Numbered from the stretch's first letter, positions 36,103 to 46,066 are shown. The stretch: 58,103 bases of DNA from Alkalihalobacillus deserti (GCF_020734105.1 NZ_JAJAFR010000022.1:1-58103), one strand, 5' to 3'. Program-made: numbers and translations. The notes: generated from the sequence alone by a model not told the origin.

Positions 36103-36858
36103 ATGAAACTCATATCTTGGAATGTAAATGGAATTCGTGCTTGTATAACGAAAGGATTTTTAGATTACTTTAATGATGTTAATGCTGATATTATCTGTGT
36201 ACAAGAAACAAAGTGTCAGCAAGAACAAGTCAGTCTTGAGTTAGCCGGATATTATCAATTTTGGAATGATGCTGAGAAAAAGGGTTACTCGGGTACGGCT
36301 GTTTTTTCAAAAGTGAAACCGATCACCGTTCAATATGGTCTCGGTAAAGACTTTGAAGAAAAAGAAGGTAGAGTGATCACGCTAGAATTTAATGACTTTT
36401 ATCTTGTCAATGTTTATACACCTAATTCAAAGCGAGACTTGGCAAGACTTGATTATCGTTTGGAATGGGAAGATCAATTCCGCCACTATCTACTAAAATT
36501 AGATGAAATGAAACCAGTAGTGTTATGTGGAGATCTTAATGTCGCTCACAAGGAAATCGACTTAAAAAATTCAAAAACAAATAAAAATAACTCAGGTTTT
36601 ACAGAAGAAGAACGAGAAAAAATGACCAAACTGCTTGAAGCGGGTTTCATCGATTCATTTAGATATTTTTATCCGACGAAAGAACTTTCTTATACTTGGT
36701 GGTCCTATATGAATAAGGTTAGAGAAAGAAACATAGGATGGAGAATCGATTATTTTATTGTCTCGGAACGGTTAACAGAAAAACTAATAAGTGCGGACAT
36801 CCATTCTAAGGTTATAGGTAGCGATCACTGTCCTATTGCCTTAGAGTTATCAATGTAA
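36103..36858 (+). CDS. exoA: Exodeoxyribonuclease III / AP endonuclease ExoA
   Basis: 251 residues, standard size. MKLISWNVNGIRACITKGF, IICVQETKCQ, VVLCGDLNVAHKEIDL, RIDYFIVSERL and the C-terminal GSDHCPIALEL carry all metal and catalytic residues of the Xth family. It cuts DNA at abasic sites in base-excision repair and is part of spore DNA repair in B. subtilis. Site is aaggag. Single gene, convergent with the HAD gene. Confidence 0.95.
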   Translation: MKLISWNVNGIRACITKGFLDYFNDVNADIICVQETKCQQEQVSLELAGYYQFWNDAEKKGYSGTAVFSKVKPITVQYGLGKDFEEKEGRVITLEFNDFYLVNVYTPNSKRDLARLDYRLEWEDQFRHYLLKLDEMKPVVLCGDLNVAHKEIDLKNSKTNKNNSGFTEEEREKMTKLLEAGFIDSFRYFYPTKELSYTWWSYMNKVRERNIGWRIDYFIVSERLTEKLISADIHSKVIGSDHCPIALELSM

Positions 36859-36907
36859 GAAAGTCATGAGTTTAGGATTGCTTTAATCTAATTCCTATTA
36901 GAATCAA

Positions 36908-36939
36908 CAGGATCATTCTATGATGAATGATCCTGTTTT
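36908..36939. terminator. Bidirectional terminator between exoA and the HAD gene
   Basis: caggatcatt (36908-36917) pairs perfectly with aatgatcctg (36926-36935); T4 follows on the plus strand. Confidence 0.85.
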
Positions 36940-36943
36940 GATG

Positions 36944-37762
36944 TTATTTAGAAACTTTAGCTAAGATAAATTTTTCTACAACTTTAGCGACACCGTCGTT
37001 CATATTTGAATCGGTTACATAATCGGCTACTTCTTTAATGTCATCGGGTGCGTTCCCCATGGCAACACCAAGGCCAGCAAATTCAATCATAGCTAAATCG
37101 TTATAGCTATCGCCCATTGCAATTACTTCATCACGCTCGATGCCAAGAGTTTGAATGAGGGTATTTAAACTAGAGCCTTTTGTGACACCTTCTTCTAGAA
37201 ACTCCAAAAAATAAGGCTTTGAGCGCATGATACTAAGAGTACCGGCGAATTCTTTTTTTAGTTTTTCTTCCACTTTAATAAGCTTTTCAGGGTTTTCTAC
37301 CATTAGGACTTTTACAACTGGGCCTGTAACAGATTCAACAAAACTTGCTACTTTTTTTATAGGAAGTCCAGTAATTTCACCTTCCTTTAATGTATATGGA
37401 TGTTCATTCTCCGTAATGATCCAATCTTCAACATAGGTATGAATGCTTACACCCTCAGCTTGGCTAAGTTCATATAAACGATGAACCATATCTGGAGTAA
37501 GAGTACTACTGAAATGCTCTTTTTTTGTTTGAACATCAATAATTTTCGCACCGTTAAAAGATAAGATGAAGCTACCATATTCTTTTAACTTAAGCTCTTC
37601 TGCAATTTTATTCATGCCATATGTAGGCCTTCCAGACGCTAATACGACTTTTACACCTTGTTGCTGTGCAGTCATGAGGGCTTTTTTCGTTCGGGTAGAG
37701 ATCGTATGATCATCTCGTAGTAGTGTGTCATCTAAATCAAGAACAATCATTTTGTATGTCAT
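36944..37762 (-). CDS. HAD-superfamily Cof-type phosphatase
   Basis: 272 residues. Motif I DLDDTLLRDD (nucleophile Asp), motif II LASGRPTYGM, and motifs III-IV in IAMGDSYNDLAMIEFAGLGVAMGNAPD define a Cof/HAD-IIB hydrolase with the C2 cap, like B. subtilis YwpJ. These act on sugar or flavin phosphates. aaaggaat precedes the ATG. Single gene. Confidence 0.92.
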   Translation of the reverse strand: MTYKMIVLDLDDTLLRDDHTISTRTKKALMTAQQQGVKVVLASGRPTYGMNKIAEELKLKEYGSFILSFNGAKIIDVQTKKEHFSSTLTPDMVHRLYELSQAEGVSIHTYVEDWIITENEHPYTLKEGEITGLPIKKVASFVESVTGPVVKVLMVENPEKLIKVEEKLKKEFAGTLSIMRSKPYFLEFLEEGVTKGSSLNTLIQTLGIERDEVIAMGDSYNDLAMIEFAGLGVAMGNAPDDIKEVADYVTDSNMNDGVAKVVEKFILAKVSK

Positions 37763-37937
37763 AATATAATTCCTTTCTGTAAATAGAGGATTCTTTTACT
37801 ATAAAGGAAAAATAGCCGACCGACTAGTCTGTTTGTTCGAACAAAAAAAGATCAATTAAAACAAAAAGTAAGCAAAGAATTTTGCTTGCCCCTTGCTGGT
37901 TACTCATACGATGTAAAAAACATTAAAGTGTCAACAA

Positions 37938-38107
37938 TTAGATGACGCTACTTTCAATGGCATGATCCCAATCAGGAAAATAATGTAGCGCACTTCTCAT
38001 TAGTTGCGAATTTGATTTTTTATTTTCTTTTTGTTTAAGCTCTCACCCGCAGCATTTAATTGTTGAATGGCGATCACCACTTGTTTAGCCGTCATATCTA
38101 CATCCAT
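37938..38107 (-). pseudogene. Small gene with a -1 frameshift in an A-run
   Basis: ATG 38107 with ggaggttacaag upstream gives MDVDMTAKQVVIAIQQLNAA then GESLNKKKIKNQIRN and stops at 38000. If the A6 run near codon 29-30 is read with one extra A, the frame continues KSNSQLMRSALHYFPDWDHA then IESSVI to a stop at 37938. The continuation resembles the short repeats (SNxxLxxxAxxYFxxWxxAL) seen in small Bacillus proteins. It is either a frameshifted gene, a sequencing error or a slippage site. The surrounding 37763-38242 has no other gene. Confidence 0.55.
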
Positions 38108-38242
38108 CTTGTAACCTCCTATTCAGATTTATTACAATACTTAGAGGTGAAATTTATACATTTCATTTTAAAAAAATTTAAAGGAACAAAAGATGAAAGT
38201 GTCGAATGAAGTTTAATCATTAATCATAGAGGAGGGTAATTG

Positions 38243-38878
38243 ATGCAATTAGTTGGGGCCGTTTTTTCGTTAAATATTGGGGTTAGCAAAAATATTGCTG
38301 GCAAAGATGAAAAGAAAATTATATCGGCGATTTATAAGGATTCAGTTTCTGAACAAAGGCTATATTTGACAAAACTGGGTCTCGAGGGAGATCAACAGGC
38401 AGATCTTGTGAACCATGGTGGAATCGATAAAGCTGTATGTATTTATCCAATGGAACATTACTCGTACTGGGAAAAACAACTAAGTAAAACATTTCCATTT
38501 GGTTCGTTTGGAGAAAATATTACTTTAGCTGGAATGGCAGAGTTTGATACACACATTGGCGATATTTGGAAATGGGGAGAGGCTATGGTCCAAGTAAGTC
38601 AACCACGCAGACCTTGTTATAAAGTGGCGCAGCGACACGCGGAACCAAAGCTACCTTTATTCATTCAAGAAACAGGATATTCAGGTTATTATGTAAGAGT
38701 GTTAAAGGAAGGCTATGTATCGGCAAATGACCGGTGTATACTCACGGAGCGAACATCAGATGTAAGCATTAAATTTGTTAATCACATTACCTATCAAGAT
38801 AAAAACAACGAAAACGCAAAGCAAAGATTACACGATTTAAATGAATTATCTTTGGCTTGGAAAAGTTCTTTAAAATAA
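38243..38878 (+). CDS. MOSC-domain protein (YiiM-like)
   Basis: Start at ATG 38243 after gaggaggg; a TTG just before is less likely. 211 residues. LGLEGDQQADLVNHGGIDKA, FGENITLAGM and the cysteine in VSQPRRPCYK are MOSC hallmarks. MOSC proteins bind sulfur or molybdenum cofactor; YiiM relatives detoxify N-hydroxylated compounds. Cytoplasmic. Single gene with a terminator. Confidence 0.9.
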   Translation: MQLVGAVFSLNIGVSKNIAGKDEKKIISAIYKDSVSEQRLYLTKLGLEGDQQADLVNHGGIDKAVCIYPMEHYSYWEKQLSKTFPFGSFGENITLAGMAEFDTHIGDIWKWGEAMVQVSQPRRPCYKVAQRHAEPKLPLFIQETGYSGYYVRVLKEGYVSANDRCILTERTSDVSIKFVNHITYQDKNNENAKQRLHDLNELSLAWKSSLK

Positions 38879-38884
38879 CAAATT

Positions 38885-38917
38885 AACCATGTGAATAAAA
38901 CATTCATGTGGTTTTTT
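38885..38917 (+). terminator. Terminator of the MOSC gene
   Basis: aaccatgtgaat and attcatgtggtt form a stem with a 2x2 internal loop, then six T. Confidence 0.7.
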
Positions 38918-39005
38918 ATTTGTATCGATCTACTTTTCTATTTTGGTAATATGCTATAGTGATATGAAAAAATAGATAAAGTTAGTTAATTCAGGAGGTG
39001 TAAGG

Positions 39006-39249
39006 ATGCCCGTTATACAGAAAGATCCTAAAATAGGTTAGAATTTTAAGAGAATTTCAAAAATGTTTTCAATAGCGGGATCAGCCAATTACAAAACGTA
39101 ATTTAGACGATTTAAATTTAGAATCTAATATAAAAATAACAGCTGATTCAAACGAAACTTTCATGATGAAAATGCATGACTATTTTGAAATGCTTTGGAC
39201 GAACGATCAAGCCCAATTTACTTCCAAATACGAGGAGTATGCAGATTGA
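39006..39249 (+). pseudogene. Decayed small gene
   Basis: aggaggtgtaagg precedes an ATG that gives MPVIQKDPKIG and a stop. A second frame then holds LDDLNLESNIKITADSNETF, MMKMHDYFEMLWTNDQAQF and TSKYEEYAD before a stop at 39249. At least two frame breaks lie between. The tail is natural-looking, but the family is not certain. Confidence 0.55.
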
Positions 39250-39741
39250 TTCTTTTTTTAGAATTATTTTATATCGCTATCATACCAAATTTCACGTACC
39301 GTAATTTCAGCAAATATATTAAGGACTTAATAGCTATAAATATTATCTGAACACTATCAATAGGTCAATAGAGTTGTTCATATAATTTAGTAATTGCTTA
39401 CATAGTGAAGAAGTTGAATGGTGATCTAAAAGAAGTGTGTATGAATAAGGCTTGTTACTTTTAAGTATAAAAAGAGGATAGTATTTAAGATTGAATTGAC
39501 TTGATGATAAAACGATTATTTCACTTATACATTGGCTCTTTCAGTTTACCAGTTTTAAATCGTAGACGTCTTGGTTATAAGTTGCTTTAAGTATCTAGTT
39601 TCTTTTGTTGCATAGGACCCTTTTAATTTATAATTTTACGCAAACTGTGTTATTTGAATAAAATTTGCAAATAGGCGGATAAGTTTTGGTTTGTTACAAT
39701 GAGAATTAGAATAAGTACCTTTATAGAAGGGACCAAATTGG
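39250..39741. other. Gene-free AT-rich spacer
   Basis: No ORF with a ribosome site, no strong hairpin and no known RNA element seen. The promoter of the DCC gene is probably near 39660-39710. Confidence 0.45.
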
Positions 39742-40134
39742 ATGGCTAAGATTATATTATTCGATGGTATTTGTAATTTCTGTAACGATAGTGTGCAATT
39801 CGTTATTAAAAGAGATCCAGCTAGTTTATTTGTTTTTGCCTCTTTACAAGGAGAAAAAGGAAAAGAATTGTTGAGAAAAAATCTAGTTCCTCTTGAAGTT
39901 GATAGCTTAGTTTTAATTGAAGGGGATCGCTATTATTTAAAATCCACTGCAGCATTACGAATTTGTAGGAACTTGAGAGGTGGGTGGAAATTACTTCAAA
40001 TATTTATGTTTGTTCCGAAACCATTTAGAGATGGGGTGTATGACTTCTTGGCAAAAAATCGCTATAGATGGTTTGGAAAAAAAGAAAGTTGTGAGCTGCC
40101 TTCGCTAAATATTAAAAAGCGTTTTTTAGATTAA
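39742..40134 (+). CDS. DCC-family thiol-disulfide oxidoreductase (DUF393)
   Basis: 130 residues after agaaggga. The N-terminus IILFDGICNFCNDSVQFVI has the family DGxCxxC motif; the C-terminus ends in RYRWFGKKESC. Similar to B. subtilis YuxK. The thioredoxin-like fold suggests redox activity, but the physiological role is not known. Cytoplasmic. Confidence 0.88.
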   Translation: MAKIILFDGICNFCNDSVQFVIKRDPASLFVFASLQGEKGKELLRKNLVPLEVDSLVLIEGDRYYLKSTAALRICRNLRGGWKLLQIFMFVPKPFRDGVYDFLAKNRYRWFGKKESCELPSLNIKKRFLD

Positions 40135-40488
40135 CACTTGTACTAAATCTTTTTTACAGCAGAAACGATGTTTTTATTTCGTTAATCTACTAATAGCAGT
40201 CAATTAATAAGGTTAATAAATCCATATAGAATTAGCAATGATTTACTTTTTTTAAAGACAAAAACTGTGGAAAATGAAACACCATCTAGAGTAGATAATT
40301 AGATTTCCCTTTTTTAAGATTACTAGAAAAAGGATGTAAATGATCCTAAATTATATGGGTAATTATGTTAAAATGAATATTAGAAGAAAGCTAGATTCGA
40401 CAAAGTTCTTAAAAGGTATGGAATCGAAAATACGATTCATGTATGAAGAAAGGATTATTGCGTTTAGTAAACGATAAGGGGTGGGGTT
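40135..40488. other. Spacer upstream of the penicillin-binding protein gene
   Basis: No credible gene. An ORF at 40443-40637 overlaps the PBP start in another frame and lacks homology-like text. The promoter of the PBP gene should be here; ttaaaatgaatatt near 40368 is AT-rich but not a clear -35/-10 pair. Confidence 0.4.
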
Positions 40489-42573
40489 TTGAAACAAAAG
40501 AAACAAAAGAAAAAGAATCATTTGTCTTTTCGTTTAAATGTTTTATTCTTTATGGTCTTTCTTTTATTCTCTGGATTAATTCTTCGCCTAGGTTTTGTAC
40601 AAATTGTGCAAGGGGAAGACTTCATAAGTCAGCTTGAGAGAACAAGTAATACAACAAATCGTGCTGAGGCGCCTAGAGGGATTATGTATGACCGCTTTGG
40701 AAATGTCGTCGTTGATAATCAACTCGAACTTTCTGTTACCTATACGAACCCCTCTCAATCAACTAGTGCAGAAACGATGCTTGAGATTGCTCGTGAAATT
40801 GAGCCAATGCTTGATATGGAAAAAGAGACAGCTCGTATTACTCCTAGGGACAGACGGGATTATATTTTAATTAATATGTCACAGGAAGAACGATTCGATC
40901 TTGTTAGTAAAGAAGAGAGAAAGGAAATTGATAGCATTTCAGAAGAGTATCGCCTCGAGATTGATCGAATTACAGATGAGCAAATAAATGCTTTATCTAA
41001 TAAAGATTTACAAGTACTCGCTATTTATCGGGAAATGTCAAGAGGGTACGCAAACTCTCCGCAAAGAATTAAAGAAAGAATCACAGATGAGGAAGCACAC
41101 ATCATTAGTGAAAATTTAGATCGATTACCGGGTTTTGAAATTGCTCGTCATTCTAGTCGTTCCTACGCTTACGGTGATTCATTTAAAAGTTTATTTGGTT
41201 CAACTAATGAAATTCCAAGCGAAAGGTTAGATTATTACTTATCGCGTGGTTATGATCGTTCTGATCTTGTTGGAACTAGTTTTCTCGAACTTCAGTATGA
41301 AGAGGTTCTTCGTGGGCGAAAGGCTATTGTAGAAAGTATTACAACAAAACAAGGAAGTCAAACGATAGATAGATTTGTAAATGAACGGTTGGGACAAAGA
41401 GGAAACGACCTTGTCTTATCAATGGACATGGAACTGCAACAGCGTTTTGAAGAAATTATCGATGAAGAAATGCGCGCAGCAGGAAGGAATTCATTTATTA
41501 AAGATCGCTCTGCTTATGGGGTGTTAATGGATCCGCGGACTGGTGATATTTTGGCGATGGCTGGTTTTTGGGACCCTGCAAATCGGGAACGCGATAGTTA
41601 TGCCGATCACATTGGCAATGTAAACAAAGCATTTGAAATGGGGTCATCAGTGAAAGTCGCTTCAGTATTGACCGGTTTTCAGGCTGGAGTTGCAGCACCT
41701 GGGACTCGTTTTAATGACCGACCTTTATACTTTGGACAACAAGTTAAACGTTCTTGGAATACAAGGGGTTTTGGATGGATTGATGATCGCTATGCTCTTG
41801 AGCAATCTTCTAATGTTTATATGTTTGAGATTGCAATGGGAATGGCTAATTGTAGCTATTCCCCATCAAATACAAGATGCGAAACTGTTAGTGAGGCATA
41901 CAGTGAAGTTCGTAATAGCTTTCTGCAATTTGGATTAGGCGCCAATACAGGAATCGATCTCCCTGCATATTCATCAGGTCTTACTGGTGAGTCAATAAAA
42001 CTCGGGAACCTACTCGATTTAATGATTGGTCAATATGATACGTATACGACTTTGCAGTTAGCTCAATATATCGCTACTATCGCAAATGATGGGTATCGAA
42101 TGGAACCTCGTCTCGTACGAGAAATTCGCGAACCGGGGATTAATGAGCAAGGCGCCGTGTTACAAAAGTTCGAACCTACTATCTTAAATCGGATTGAGAT
42201 GAGTGATTCACATATTAGAAGAGTTCAAGAAGGACTCCGTGCTGTGATGACAAGAGGAACAGCAAAATCCCGTTTTTCCGGGGCTTCTTATCAACCTGCA
42301 GGTAAGACTGGAACGGCTCAGGTGAGTGTAACGGTTGGTGAAGGGGATAACCGCAGACGTGTAGAAGGGAATACCCAAACTTTAGTTGGCTATGCGCCAT
42401 ATAATAACCCTGAAATTGCTTTTGCTGTAGTGGTGCCAGACGTTAAATTAGAACGTTACGGTGGGGCACAGGGTATTGCGCAAAATATTTCTAAAAAAGC
42501 TCTGGATAGTTATTTTGAAATGAAAGAAGGCCGAAATGGACCTACTAAGGTAGCACAACCTTTGCTTGATTGA
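40489..42573 (+). CDS. Class B penicillin-binding protein (PbpA/PbpH type transpeptidase)
   Basis: 694 residues from a TTG start with aaggggtggggt upstream. One N-terminal membrane anchor (about 15-35), a dimerisation/pedestal domain (EAPRGIMYDRFGNVVV), then the transpeptidase: SxxK as SSVK with Ser about 386, SSN about 440, and KTGTAQ about 605. Cross-links peptidoglycan at the outer membrane face. Resembles B. subtilis PbpA/PbpH, the rod-elongation PBPs. No mre/rod genes adjoin. Confidence 0.92.
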   Translation: MKQKKQKKKNHLSFRLNVLFFMVFLLFSGLILRLGFVQIVQGEDFISQLERTSNTTNRAEAPRGIMYDRFGNVVVDNQLELSVTYTNPSQSTSAETMLEIAREIEPMLDMEKETARITPRDRRDYILINMSQEERFDLVSKEERKEIDSISEEYRLEIDRITDEQINALSNKDLQVLAIYREMSRGYANSPQRIKERITDEEAHIISENLDRLPGFEIARHSSRSYAYGDSFKSLFGSTNEIPSERLDYYLSRGYDRSDLVGTSFLELQYEEVLRGRKAIVESITTKQGSQTIDRFVNERLGQRGNDLVLSMDMELQQRFEEIIDEEMRAAGRNSFIKDRSAYGVLMDPRTGDILAMAGFWDPANRERDSYADHIGNVNKAFEMGSSVKVASVLTGFQAGVAAPGTRFNDRPLYFGQQVKRSWNTRGFGWIDDRYALEQSSNVYMFEIAMGMANCSYSPSNTRCETVSEAYSEVRNSFLQFGLGANTGIDLPAYSSGLTGESIKLGNLLDLMIGQYDTYTTLQLAQYIATIANDGYRMEPRLVREIREPGINEQGAVLQKFEPTILNRIEMSDSHIRRVQEGLRAVMTRGTAKSRFSGASYQPAGKTGTAQVSVTVGEGDNRRRVEGNTQTLVGYAPYNNPEIAFAVVVPDVKLERYGGAQGIAQNISKKALDSYFEMKEGRNGPTKVAQPLLD

Positions 42574-42597
42574 TAGAAATAGTGAGTAAAGCAAAAG

Positions 42598-42642
42598 AAC
42601 AAGATGGGTACTATATTTCATAGGCACCATCCTGTTTTTGTG
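42598..42642. terminator. Probable bidirectional terminator
   Basis: aacaagatgg pairs with ccatcctgtt with a mismatch, then T5. It lies between convergent PBP and LOG genes. Confidence 0.65.
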
Positions 42643-42647
42643 TTAAA

Positions 42648-43220
42648 TTACTTTGCCCACTTATTGATATAGACTGGTTTAAATGCTTTCATTTTTGCTA
42701 ATAAATCATCCGGATTATTAGAAATGATCAGGTTATCTAAAAATTCTTGTTTGATAAATCCTTCCGTTTTCATATGTTCAAAAAGCGATGATAATTTATC
42801 GTAAAAATGATTGGTATTTAAAATACCGATCGGTTTCTGATGATAGCCAATTTGTTGCCAGGTGAGGGCCTCAGCTAGTTCTTCAATCGTTCCAATTCCT
42901 CCTGGGAGAGCCACGAAACCATCCGCTAATTCATACATTTTGGCTTTTCTTTGATGCATATCTTCAACGATGATAAGATCTGTTAGAGTTACATGTTCTA
43001 CATTCTCATAAATTTTTTGGGGGATAACTCCTACAACTTCTCCATGTTTTTTTAAAACATAGCGAGCAAGCTCTCCCATTAACCCTGCATTTCCTCCTCC
43101 ATAGACTAAATTAATATTATTTTGAACTAAAGCTTGGCCAAATTTTTGTACAGCATCGACATAGCTCGTATCACGTCCAAAGCTTGATCCACAAAATACA
43201 CATATATTATGTAACATCAC
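42648..43220 (-). CDS. yvdD: LOG-family protein (YvdD-like nucleoside monophosphate phosphoribohydrolase)
   Basis: 190 residues. ICVFCGSSFGRD at the start, LVYGGGNAGLMG and the active-site motif PGGIGTIEEL are typical of LOG (lysine decarboxylase-like) enzymes, which release a base from nucleoside 5'-monophosphates. Similar to B. subtilis YvdD. Single gene, divergent from the ABC gene. Confidence 0.9.
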   Translation of the reverse strand: MMLHNICVFCGSSFGRDTSYVDAVQKFGQALVQNNINLVYGGGNAGLMGELARYVLKKHGEVVGVIPQKIYENVEHVTLTDLIIVEDMHQRKAKMYELADGFVALPGGIGTIEELAEALTWQQIGYHQKPIGILNTNHFYDKLSSLFEHMKTEGFIKQEFLDNLIISNNPDDLLAKMKAFKPVYINKWAK

Positions 43221-43385
43221 AAGATCCCACCTATTCTAAAGTCTATATCTTAGAATAATGGAAAGTTTATAATTTGTAAATTATCGATCTCAAATCAATT
43301 TTTTTACTTTATTTTTTCAGATTAAAGGAAGATCTAACCGATTAGGTCGAATCTAATTAGTAAGGCATCATATAGGAGGGAAAAC

Positions 43386-44204
43386 ATGCAAATGGGAAAA
43401 ATAGTTTCTTTAAAAAATGTAATGTGGAGCCGAGAGGGGAGAACGATATTAGATCAAATTTCCTGGGATGTTTCCCCGGGAGAGCATTGGGTGATTCTAG
43501 GTTTAAATGGTTCAGGAAAAACATCTATTCTCAATTTACTTACAGGTTATCAATGGGCTTCAAAAGGAGAAGTGCATGTTCTGGGAGAAAAATTTGGACA
43601 AACGAATATTCCAGAACTTCGAAAATCAATTGGTTGGGTGAGTGTTTCCGTGGACGAGCGCTATGCCGGACGAGGAAGTGACATTGCATTAGAAGTCGTG
43701 ATTAGCGGAAAGCATGCTTCAATCGGTCTTTATGAGGAAGTGACTAAAGAGGATATCGTCAGAGCGAATGCTTTACTAACAGAATTAAGAATTGAACATT
43801 TAGCAAGACAGCCTTTTATGAAACTTTCTCAAGGGGAAAAACGACGAGTCATTATTGCAAGAGCTCTGATGGGTCAACCCAAAATTCTAATTTTGGATGA
43901 ACCGTGTAACGGATTAGATCTTTATTCTAGGGAACAGTTACTAGAGACAATTGAACGTTTGGCGAGTATCGAAGGTGGTCCTACCCTTCTTTATGTGACA
44001 CATCATTTAGAAGAGGTCGTTCCAACCATTAGCCATGCGCTGTTAATTAATCATGGAAAAATTGTAGCTCAAGGAGAGAAGCAATCCGTGCTTACTGAAT
44101 TTAATTTAGAAAAGACATTTCAATTACCTGTTGTGGTGAAGTGGGAAGATGAGCGTCCATGGGTTAGTATCAAAAAGAGCGTAGAATTTTCTAAGAAGAA
44201 TTAG
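43386..44204 (+). CDS. ylmA: ABC transporter ATP-binding protein YlmA-like
   Basis: 272 residues after taggaggg. Walker A GLNGSGKTS, signature LSQGEKRRV, Walker B ILILDEP and the switch His in YVTHHLEE are complete. The order and text match B. subtilis YlmA. No permease gene adjoins, as in B. subtilis, so its membrane partner is unknown. Confidence 0.88.
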   Translation: MQMGKIVSLKNVMWSREGRTILDQISWDVSPGEHWVILGLNGSGKTSILNLLTGYQWASKGEVHVLGEKFGQTNIPELRKSIGWVSVSVDERYAGRGSDIALEVVISGKHASIGLYEEVTKEDIVRANALLTELRIEHLARQPFMKLSQGEKRRVIIARALMGQPKILILDEPCNGLDLYSREQLLETIERLASIEGGPTLLYVTHHLEEVVPTISHALLINHGKIVAQGEKQSVLTEFNLEKTFQLPVVVKWEDERPWVSIKKSVEFSKKN

Positions 44205-44278
44205 ATAAATCATCCTATTGTGAAATGAGAGAGAAATTCCCGGAATTGATTTGATGATACTATTACTTTATTAGATAG

Positions 44279-44306
44279 AACCTCTACCTTATGGAGAGGT
44301 TTTTAT
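44279..44306 (+). terminator. Terminator of the ylmA-like gene
   Basis: aacctct pairs with agaggtt around a short loop, then T4. Confidence 0.75.
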
Positions 44307-44379
44307 TTTGTTTATGTTGCAACCAATGACTGATGAGAGTCGTCTAAGTGGTAGTAGAAGTGAATATGGAGTGAGAGAA

Positions 44380-44934
44380 ATGAAAAGTAGTAAAGACTTT
44401 ACAGAAGAACTCCGGATTCAGCCAAATGAAAGACGCTTAGAACATTTGATGGATCAATACGGTGAACAACTGATACGTCTAGCTTATACATATGTGAAGG
44501 ATTGGGGAAAAGCAGAAGATATTGTGCAAGATGTATTTTTAACCTGTTATTTGAAATTAGATTCATTTCGTCATGAATCATCTTACAAAACGTGGCTATA
44601 TCGAATAACGATTAATCGATGTAAGGATAACTTTAAACGATGGTCGTTTAAGAATATTTTCTATTATGCTTCTTTATCAGATAAAAGGCATCCAGTAGAA
44701 GAATCTCCTGAATCGGTTTTTTTAAATAAGATTAATAAAGAAGAAATAGAGTCACTGATTTTTACATTACCTATTATTTATCGAGAAATGATTATCCTTT
44801 TCTATTATGAAGAAATGTCATTAAGACAAATAAGTCAGTTATTAGATGTTAAAAGTTCAACCTTAAAATCAAGATTATCACGGGCGAGAGAGTTGTTAAA
44901 AAAGAAACAAGATACGGGAAGGGGACCTGAGTAA
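44380..44934 (+). CDS. ECF RNA polymerase sigma factor
   Basis: Start ATG 44380 (MKSSKDFTEEL) chosen because ggagtgaga is 5-10 nt upstream; the frame is open back to 44308 but crosses the terminator. 184 residues. Sigma-2 (LIRLAYTYVKDWGKAEDIVQ, DVFLTCYLKLDSF, KTWLYRITINRCKDNF) and sigma-4 (ILFYYEEMSLRQISQLLDVK, SSTLKSRLSRARELL). It is a second ECF factor in the window, only distantly similar to the one at 17010. The next gene overlaps it by 1 bp. Confidence 0.92.
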   Translation: MKSSKDFTEELRIQPNERRLEHLMDQYGEQLIRLAYTYVKDWGKAEDIVQDVFLTCYLKLDSFRHESSYKTWLYRITINRCKDNFKRWSFKNIFYYASLSDKRHPVEESPESVFLNKINKEEIESLIFTLPIIYREMIILFYYEEMSLRQISQLLDVKSSTLKSRLSRARELLKKKQDTGRGPE

Positions 44935-46040
44935 TGGATTCGGATGAGAAACTTTTAAGATTAAGGAAGAAATGGAACGAAACTGTTTTTAAACAACCGC
45001 ATTTTACAGAGGAAACAAAGGGGAAAATTTTATCTAAATTAGAAGAGAAAAAATCGAAGAATAGGAAAAGGGAAAAAATGGTGTATGTAGCGAGTTTATC
45101 CGTTCCTTTGCTCATTCTTGTCTTTGCGATTTCTTATGTGACTAATAGTGATGATTCTAATCATTTAGCTGGAAAAGAGAGCGAAATCGCTGTAGTTGCT
45201 CCAGATAAATGGGAAGAAGATCGTCTAGAACAACCTGAGGGCGAAACCGTTGAAGTTTTAAGTGAGGAACCTGAAACGGATGTGTTCAGAGATGAAAATG
45301 CTAAAGTTCGCTATCATTCTTGGGATGAGTATACATTAGAAGAACAAGCAGAACAGATTGCTAACATAACAAGGTTTGCTAATATTAATTTGGTAAGTTC
45401 TAAGGAAATGTTCGGAATTACAAAAAGCCGCGCTACAGAAACAACGAACCGTCTGTTAGAAAGCAAAGACCCTTACTTACAAGCTCTAGGTAAAGATCTT
45501 CAACTGATGGTTAATGAATATACAGAAGAAAACGAATATGTTATTCACCAAGTTGCTCAAGATTTATGGAACTATGTGTTTGAAAGAAGGACGGAGGGTC
45601 TTCCAACATTTACTTCAGAAACAGCTAGATATATTATGTCTCAAGATATACAAAAGCAAAGAAGTGCAGCTGCGAAATTTGCCTATGAATTACACTATGA
45701 GACTAATCAGTATGTGTATGATGGTGTGGCAAAATGGAAATGGACAAAAGAAATGATTGATCAATCAATGGTGCAACAAATTAAAAAAGTCGAGTATGAA
45801 GCATTTAAGAAGGGTTTATATGATGTGTTGCAATCATCAGATCAAAAGCTCTTACAAGTAGTAGGAGAGGACTTAGATCGAGCATTCCAGTTGTTGATTA
45901 AAGGGTATGGTGAGTATAAGATTGAGTATATTGAGGAATCACATAATATTGTCAGTGACTTAAATCAACAAGTCTTTGGAGGAAAGTTAGACGACGGGCC
46001 TTCTTATGGAGATGCAGAAGCTTTAAACTATTTAGATTAA
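44934..46040 (+). CDS. Putative anti-sigma factor with large extracytoplasmic domain
   Basis: 368 residues. A cytoplasmic N-terminus rich in Lys and Glu (about 1-43), one membrane segment (about 46-65: MVYVASLSVPLLILVFAIS) and a long extracellular acidic/helical region ending ...YGDAEALNYLD. The overlap with the ECF sigma gene makes an anti-sigma role very likely. No zinc motif visible. The extracellular part is unrecognised. Confidence 0.8.
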   Translation: MDSDEKLLRLRKKWNETVFKQPHFTEETKGKILSKLEEKKSKNRKREKMVYVASLSVPLLILVFAISYVTNSDDSNHLAGKESEIAVVAPDKWEEDRLEQPEGETVEVLSEEPETDVFRDENAKVRYHSWDEYTLEEQAEQIANITRFANINLVSSKEMFGITKSRATETTNRLLESKDPYLQALGKDLQLMVNEYTEENEYVIHQVAQDLWNYVFERRTEGLPTFTSETARYIMSQDIQKQRSAAAKFAYELHYETNQYVYDGVAKWKWTKEMIDQSMVQQIKKVEYEAFKKGLYDVLQSSDQKLLQVVGEDLDRAFQLLIKGYGEYKIEYIEESHNIVSDLNQQVFGGKLDDGPSYGDAEALNYLD

Positions 46041-46066
46041 TGGATTGTTTTTAAACAAACTAGAAG

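Noticed and set aside
40443..40637. 64-codon ORF overlapping the PBP start, possible leader peptide
   Set aside because: No clear ribosome site or attenuator structure; most of it is a shadow of the PBP gene.
44308..44379. Longer N-terminus for the second ECF sigma factor
   Set aside because: It would start inside the terminator T-run and lacks a ribosome site.
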